Shown: positions 59,080 through 64,000 of the stretch, in pieces
Numbering within the stretch: position 1 is the stretch's first letter
Layout: each line of letters opens with the position of its first letter
Assembly: GCA_032622095.1 (NCBI GenBank)
Contig: CP136066.1
Location: 118,007,319 to 118,071,318 of the forward strand
DNA: 64,000 nucleotides
Direction of reading: 5' to 3'
From: Siphonodentalium dalli
Taxonomy: Eukaryota > Mollusca > Scaphopoda > Gadilida > Siphonodentaliidae
Translations under genes and position numbers: made by a program
Notes under the pieces: generated by a model
Database searches by the model: none
What the model saw: only the letters and a program-made list of their open reading frames with translations
What the model was told of the DNA's origin: nothing

Positions 59080-60045
59080 AAGCCTCTAAATATAGAACAG
59101 TCTCTCTGACATCAGTTTGCAGCAAAATCCTCGATTACATCATATGCAGACATATCCAGTCCTTCGATTTCGAGGTTCACAATTAATCAAAAAGTAGCTC
59201 GCCCCAAGATCTGTGTTACGCCTACTCAATCATTTAATAATTTGGTTGTAATGATTGGGAAAACAATGATCGTCAAATAAGTCATAGGATCAAAGGTTAT
59301 ACACTGGAGTGTTTTCTAACCCGTAATGGTCTGTGCGTACTGTTCAATGTGTGTGTGTTGCAGGCAATTTAAATGGTACGAATACCAATTCGCCATCGGC
59401 CAGGGAATATATTCCTTTGAGTCAGCCGTGTACAAAACAATCCCAGGAAGAAACTTTTTGTTGATGTAAACCAACAATGAACATTTTGTTTGAAGATCTA
59501 TTTTATTAACATAGCACAAAGCAATATTATATGAGTGTATTAATCTATTACTAGTATATACATGTTTACATGCAATGCATCGGTTTTAACTTATATTTCC
59601 CATTAGGTGCACTAAAGCAAAATTGTGCGCCTGGATCAAAAATCAGGTGCACAAAAATAAACTGCGCACCAGCGTTTTTCAAAATCAAAGGACCACCTAG
59701 AAACTCACAACATCCTTACAGATAGAAACCCCACTCCTGTGTAACACAATTAGTGAATGCGACACATGATCTACTATCAGCCCAAGACAAAAACACAGAC
59801 AGACTTGGCCGCCATCTTGGACTTCTCGAAAGCCTTCGACAAGGTACCACACAGATGACTAAGTACTGCATAAACTGGTAAACTACACATTACCTGGCCA
59901 ATCATCAAATGGTTGGAAACATTCCTGACTAATAGACATAGCCAAAGAAGAATCTTCTCTAGTCTTCCCATTGGAATCGGGAGTAACACAAGGAACTGTT
60001 CTTGTACATGGGCTTGTACAAGTGTGTCAATCACAACCGTGCTGT
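59080..60045 (+). pseudogene. CR1-like retrotransposon, reverse-transcriptase pieces
   Basis: Piece 1 (59082-59162) reads K-Y-R-T-V-S-L-T-S-V-C-S-K-I-L, D-Y-I-I-C-R-H-I-Q, the RT motif that should directly follow the N-I-T-P-I-F at 52613. About 535 bp of foreign DNA follows. Piece 2 (59697 on) reads L-E-T-H-N-I-L-T-D, then D-L-A-A-I-L-D-F-S-K-A-F-D-K-V-P-H-R (RT palm motif A, catalytic Asp present), then W-L-E-T-F-L-T-N-R and, in another frame, G-V-T-Q-G-T-V-L near 59989. The YxDD region is missing. Stops and frameshifts make it inactive. It is probably the other half of the copy at 50730-52640. Confidence 0.8.
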
Positions 60046-61192
60046 GAATTGCAAAGAACTTAACCGTATTGCCTGTTGGTATACTCGGACACAACAGTGT
60101 TGTTATAATATCAGAACACCCCTCCCAATGGGGAATTTACTATTCCAATGTCTGCTTTTATTCCATTCATTATTGAAAGGGTAAAAATATAACTTGTTTA
60201 TTTCAACACGACTCAGTCTCAGATATCGCTGGCATTTGTCAATATATACACATAACCGGTAGCAGTCTGGGTAAACGTCGACTCTAAATTTGAAATATAG
60301 AGTCTGGAGCTAATGTCGCCAAAACCATTTCTGTTCAGCGAAGAGCTTCCCCAAAATGACGTCACGGATTTTAAAAAATACATCGATGATTGACAGGTGT
60401 CCCCACGTGTTATTTGTTGTGCTTCGCCGACTCATCAACCTACAGAAGGCCTGTGTCGCGAATAAACTTACAGAAGATAATATTTGTGGGGAGATGAACT
60501 CGCCGCATCAACGGGAAAGCTGCATCCGAGAGCAAAAAATAAGGTCGTCATCAAAAATGATGCTTTAGAACTATTTAAAAGCATAAAATTAAGTCATTTC
60601 CTCGGTGTTTGACTTTCAGATGACTTTTTTTACGGCAAATAATTTGATTTGCAAACCATGTTACAATAACACGGACATGAGTAAAGTTCTATTTATATTT
60701 ATGTGAGGCCAAGTTGGTACCATACGCAGGCCTATCGATCAGGTCCAGCACATCCTTCAAATTAATCGGAATCGTACCGGATATATAATTTCGAAGCCAT
60801 TTTTTCCGTCTCTGTTGTATTTGCAAGCCTCGAAATTCCGCTCTGTTACTATATTTAGAGGTGACATTATGGGAGTCTCCGCCCACTAACACTTGTTTAT
60901 TAACCCATACGGTTTCATTGGACGGAAAATAATTTACGCAATCAATCAGATTACGGAATCGCGAGGACTTGGATATGAGATAGCGATGTTATCCGTCAGA
61001 CCTTATATTCAATGTTGTAATGAATATTTAGGTATGAGTTTACTCAGACTGAACCGGTAGAAGAGAATAGAAAATAGTTTGAAATCTTATATCATTACAT
61101 CATTGAATGATTCATGAATATATCGCCCGATGCCAGTGATGATAGCAGTCTGAAGTTGACAGAAGTCCCAATGCAACTTATTATATCCTCAC
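60046..61192. other. Non-coding DNA
   Basis: No gene or defined repeat recognised; the short frames at 60356-60568 (+) and 60689-60892 (-) have no known motif. Confidence 0.4.
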
Positions 61193-61712
61193 TTTCGAAG
61201 AAAATGGGGAGTATACTGGATTGACTGCGTCTGTCCGTCACACTATCTTCCTCGAACAACTACGAACCAATTTCAATTTTTTTTTGTATGCAATCTCCTT
61301 AGGACCGCCTGTTCGCATGATGCTAATGCGGTGCGGTCCAACTTTCTTTTTTTAAGTTACGCCTTACTTTTCGACTTATTTTGACTTGGAAAATTCTGTC
61401 CGACTTAATAACTTTAACAAATATGAACCGATTTCAATAATTTTTGGTATACATGCTTCTCACAACACCCTCTCTACATGATGTTGCTCAGGTATGGCTC
61501 AGACTGTTTTACCTAACATTACACTTCATTTTCGACTTATTTTGACTTATTTTTGAGATTTTTTTCTGTACAAGCTTCTTGCGACACCATATCGATATTA
61601 TTAATCCAAATTTTTCTTAAAGTTAAAAATCTTTTTTGTTGGGTTTACGGATAATGCGGGTTAAATTTGCCACGGTGGGGGTATGCTAGCACGAGAGTGC
61701 ACACCTCTTGTT
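61193..61712 (+). repeat. F7 tandem-core element
   Basis: The head 'cgaagaaaatggggagtata' and 'ctgcgtctgtccgtc' is followed by two to three core units of about 130-150 bp ('aacaactacgaaccaatttc', 'acgccttacttttcgactta'). The tail is 'gggggtatgctagcacgaga' and 'acacctcttgtt'. The tail parallels those of F2 and F6. Confidence 0.65.
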
Positions 61713-61839
61713 CCGATTAGATGGGAAACTGCATAGTACATCCATGCCAGTCCTTCCGTGTATTTTCGACATAAACACTAAAATGAAGGGGGTCCAAAAC
61801 CGCGGATTAGGAACATTTCGGAAAGAAAATACACTGAAT

Positions 61840-61990
61840 GAGGTGAGGTGAGGTGCTATATTTCGTTAGTCACGAACGCCATGGCTGAGCGGTCTTAATT
61901 AGCTAACTAACCAGTCACGAAATCTGTTGAGCAAGCTGTGAAAAACTATTTGTCGTGGCCTCGGGGTCTAGCTCTCAGGAGTGTATCAAC
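61840..61990 (+). repeat. Possible decayed tRNA-derived SINE
   Basis: 'gccatggctgagcggtctta' near 61879 resembles the A box of Leu/Ser-type tRNAs (TGGCNNAGTGG-like). A matching B box is not convincing; 'tcggggtctagctctcagg' near 61960 is the nearest. Weak call. Confidence 0.25.
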
Positions 61991-62149
61991 TGAATCTCAA
62001 TAGAGCAAACACCGACCAATATAAACATTCGTTCTTCATTCGTACAATTGTGGACACATGTGGCGCTATAACATCAGAAACATCATCCCCCCAGGGCAGT
62101 CAAAAGTCTCAGGCGCTGTACAGCACATATACAGATATTCAGATTGGAG

Positions 62150-62330
62150 ATATTGAATTTGAACAAATTTCAATGAAAAACGTGGCCACTGGCAGCCATC
62201 TTGCATTTCACTCTTTGCATTCATAACTAAATCCTTCATAACACCTTACAGGCCACATCCCTCATAACATTGTCCCCAAACTTTATATTGATCATTGTTG
62301 CATCATCAATTCAATCTTTTCATTGTATTA
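62150..62330 (+). repeat. Single F1 unit near exon 3
   Basis: 'ttgaacaaatttcaatgaaa', 'cgtggccactggcagccatc', 'tactctttgcat'-like and 'cttacaggccacatccctca' blocks. It ends about 120 bp before the exon 3 acceptor. Confidence 0.65.
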
Positions 62331-62447
62331 CTTAAACTTTTTCCACTTTCCTTATTCATAATATTCCCATTAATTGCAATGCATAACATTCTCAAAATCA
62401 TTCCCTCTATAAGTTGTGAGTGACACTATCTTTTGTTTTTCTTTCAG

Positions 62448-62634
62448 TTTCCAAGTCAAAATTTTCAGCTAAGAAAGCGTACACATTTATAATAAATTCT
62501 GTAAAAACTAATGGTGTTCTCAGCTTATGGCGAGGAAACTCTGCAACTATGGCCAGGATTATACCATATGCATCCATCCAGTATGCATCTCATGAACAAT
62601 ATAAGCGACTACTCAATAGGGATCGACGGAAAAA
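62448..62634 (+). CDS. SLC25A42: Mitochondrial CoA carrier (SLC25A42-like), coding exon 3
   Basis: Completes the first carrier repeat and enters the loop to the second. After the split codon from exon 2 it reads S-K-S-K-F-S-A-K-K-A-Y-T-F-I, N-G-V-L-S-L-W-R-G-N-S-A-T-M-A-R, I-I-P-Y-A-S-I-Q-Y-A-S-H-E-Q-Y-K-R. F-S-A-K-x-A, S-L-W-R-G-N-S-A-T-M and P-Y-A-x-I-Q match vertebrate SLC25A42 closely and distinguish it from the ADP/ATP carriers. Acceptor 'ttctttcag'; donor 'AA|gtgagt' (phase 2). Confidence 0.92.
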
Positions 62635-63453
62635 GTGAGTCCACCTAATTAATGTCAGATAATGTGAAGTGTGTTGAAGACTGTTGTGACTTTTCCTAAA
62701 GTTAATTGGCTCAAATAAATTTCACAACAAAGCAGCTGATAAAAAAATTTAATATAATATACTGTTAACAATATCTCCCCCCCCCCCCCCCACACAGTGG
62801 TCATTAATCGGACAACAGCCAGTTTGTAGAAATGAATCAAGTTTAAGTTACTCTACATCAAAATATTTGTCCCGTTCCTCTGCCTCAAAGCATTCCAGAG
62901 ATACTCTACAATTGTTGATAAATGTGAGAGGCCGGTTGAAGGGCCATAACTACATAAATCAAGCACAGACAAAATTCTCAATAAAAACACTCCCGTCTCC
63001 TGTGGGAGTTGTGTAAACTCCCGAAAATTCTGCATTGTACATATAGCGGTTCCTGAGATATAAGGGTACGCTTTTACTAGGAAGAAGAAGAATAATAATA
63101 GAGAAAAATGATGAAACAGAAATACAGTATACTTCCATATTAAAATATGGAAGTATAATAATATTCTAATTAACAAAATAATTAATGATATCGACATCAT
63201 TGCACTGAGCTCTTATGTCACTGCATGTGCCGATAATACATGTGTCTTACTAAAATATATGAGGCCGGGTTTAGGGGCAAATTGTGTGATAAATCACATG
63301 TCTGTGCGGTAAAAACATAGACATATTCGCTTATGTGTCAGCAATGCAGCTTTGAGGGTGAACTCTTTATTTTCTACAACTGGCTTTCTCTTTTTGAACT
63401 GCAGTCATCCATATAAAGTCTGTGATGTCAATATTAAAGTTGTTATGTTTCAG
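62635..63453 (+). other. Intron 3 of the carrier gene
   Basis: Donor GTGAGT, acceptor 'gttatgtttcag'. It contains a C homopolymer at about 62776-62790. A minus-strand frame (62853-63200) is hydrophobic and low-complexity and is not considered a gene. Confidence 0.85.
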
Positions 63454-63570
63454 ACATCTCTCACCGGGATTGAGGTTCTTGGCAGGGTCACTTGCTGGTG
63501 TCACATCTGTTAGCTGTACATATCCATTGGACATGGCGCGAGCGAGAATGGCCGTCACAGCTAGAGAAAG
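63454..63570 (+). CDS. SLC25A42: Mitochondrial CoA carrier (SLC25A42-like), coding exon 4
   Basis: Start of the second carrier repeat: [18 protein letters not shown], then [18 protein letters not shown]. The signature P-L-D-x-x-R and '[12 protein letters not shown]' agree with the second repeat of SLC25A42. Donor 'AG|gtacaa' (phase 2). The remaining second half and the third repeat must lie beyond the right edge; no further exon is visible to 64000. About 190 codons of a protein usually near 320 residues are present. Confidence 0.9.
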
Positions 63571-64000
63571 GTACAAATTACAAGTAGAGGAATGATAACT
63601 TAATATATCATACCTGTCATTTAATAATTTCTTCATTTGCCAGTCTGATGATGAAATGAAAATCTTTTTTTAATTCTGGTGGGTGTGTCGGGGAGTTTTT
63701 TCCTTCACTGAAATTAACTCATGTTTGCTCTCTATTAATCATTATACACTGAATATCTCATTTAGAATACATTTATACTCCCTCTCCTCTAGAGGGTCTA
63801 TAGATGGTCTGAGGTTCCAATAGCAGTACAAATGCAGGCATTCTGGCAAACATAACTCGAAGTTGCCAAGTTTGTACTTGCTAAATCACTTGATAAAGTG
63901 TGTTTGCCTACTAGTATACATGTAAAACCAAATACAAAACTCATGAAACAAAAACGACTTTACATTTTTGTGTTACATTATTCCGTTGGGGCACTACAAC
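63571..64000 (+). other. Start of intron 4 (window edge)
   Basis: Donor GTACAAATT. No exon resembling the next carrier segment is found before the window ends. Confidence 0.7.

Larger units (their letters stand above)
47102..62447 (+). other. Intron 2 of the carrier gene (15.3 kb)
   Basis: Donor GTAAGTGT, acceptor 'gtttttctttcag'. It contains the piggyBac-like element, a minisatellite, CR1-like pieces, hairpins, two unrecognised short ORFs and F7/F1 repeats listed separately. No competing gene with intact structure was seen. Confidence 0.85.

Overview
The window is eukaryotic nuclear DNA. It is AT-rich, has almost no long open reading frames, carries spliced exons with GT/AG borders, and is packed with transposon debris. 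The repeat types suggest a lophotrochozoan, most likely a mollusc such as a bivalve: tandem-core elements that begin with a palindrome and a run of CCGTCCGTC, a GATTGATTGATTTGGGTTTA-type repeat, and a CR1-like retrotransposon with a PHD-like N-terminus. The species call is inference.

Only one host gene is recognised, on the + strand and running off the right edge: the first four coding exons of a mitochondrial carrier most like SLC25A42 (mitochondrial coenzyme A/ADP transporter). They lie at 39446-39604, 46993-47101, 62448-62634 and 63454-63570. Exon phases join cleanly (0, 1, 2). The exons encode 190 codons, about 60% of the usual carrier. The introns are 7.4 kb, 15.3 kb and 0.8 kb, and nearly everything in the first two is repeat or unrecognised DNA.

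Layout. 1-1.9 kb: decayed repeats and a short array of a 155-171 bp unit (family F1). 1.9-7.6 kb: a 5.7 kb fold-back element, one giant inverted repeat with a 42-bp minisatellite in its middle. 7.6-13 kb: a strong hairpin, more F1, then tandem-core families F2, F3 (inserted into F2) and F4. 13.3-19.2 kb: a diverged inverted-repeat element containing a piggyBac-like MITE. 20.4-24.9 kb: F1 array and a degenerate tandem family (F8). 25.0-26.1 kb: a hAT element with perfect 8-bp target duplications and a BED-finger remnant. 27-31.7 kb: families F5 and F6 plus a dispersed 1.26 kb repeat. 31.9-39.2 kb: a three-level nest, a hAT element holding a Harbinger-like element that holds another, ending 165 bp before the carrier's first coding exon region. 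39.4-47 kb: exon 1, intron 1 full of F1 units, exon 2. 47.7-62.4 kb: intron 2 with a piggyBac-like element, a 32-bp minisatellite, a broken CR1-like retrotransposon split over about 9 kb, a hairpin, and two short unrecognised ORFs. 62.4-64 kb: exons 3 and 4.

No rRNA, convincing tRNA, CRISPR array or bacterial-type operon was seen. All boundaries, target duplications and motifs were read by eye. Percent identities were not computed, and family names for elements without a transposase rest on termini and target-site duplications.
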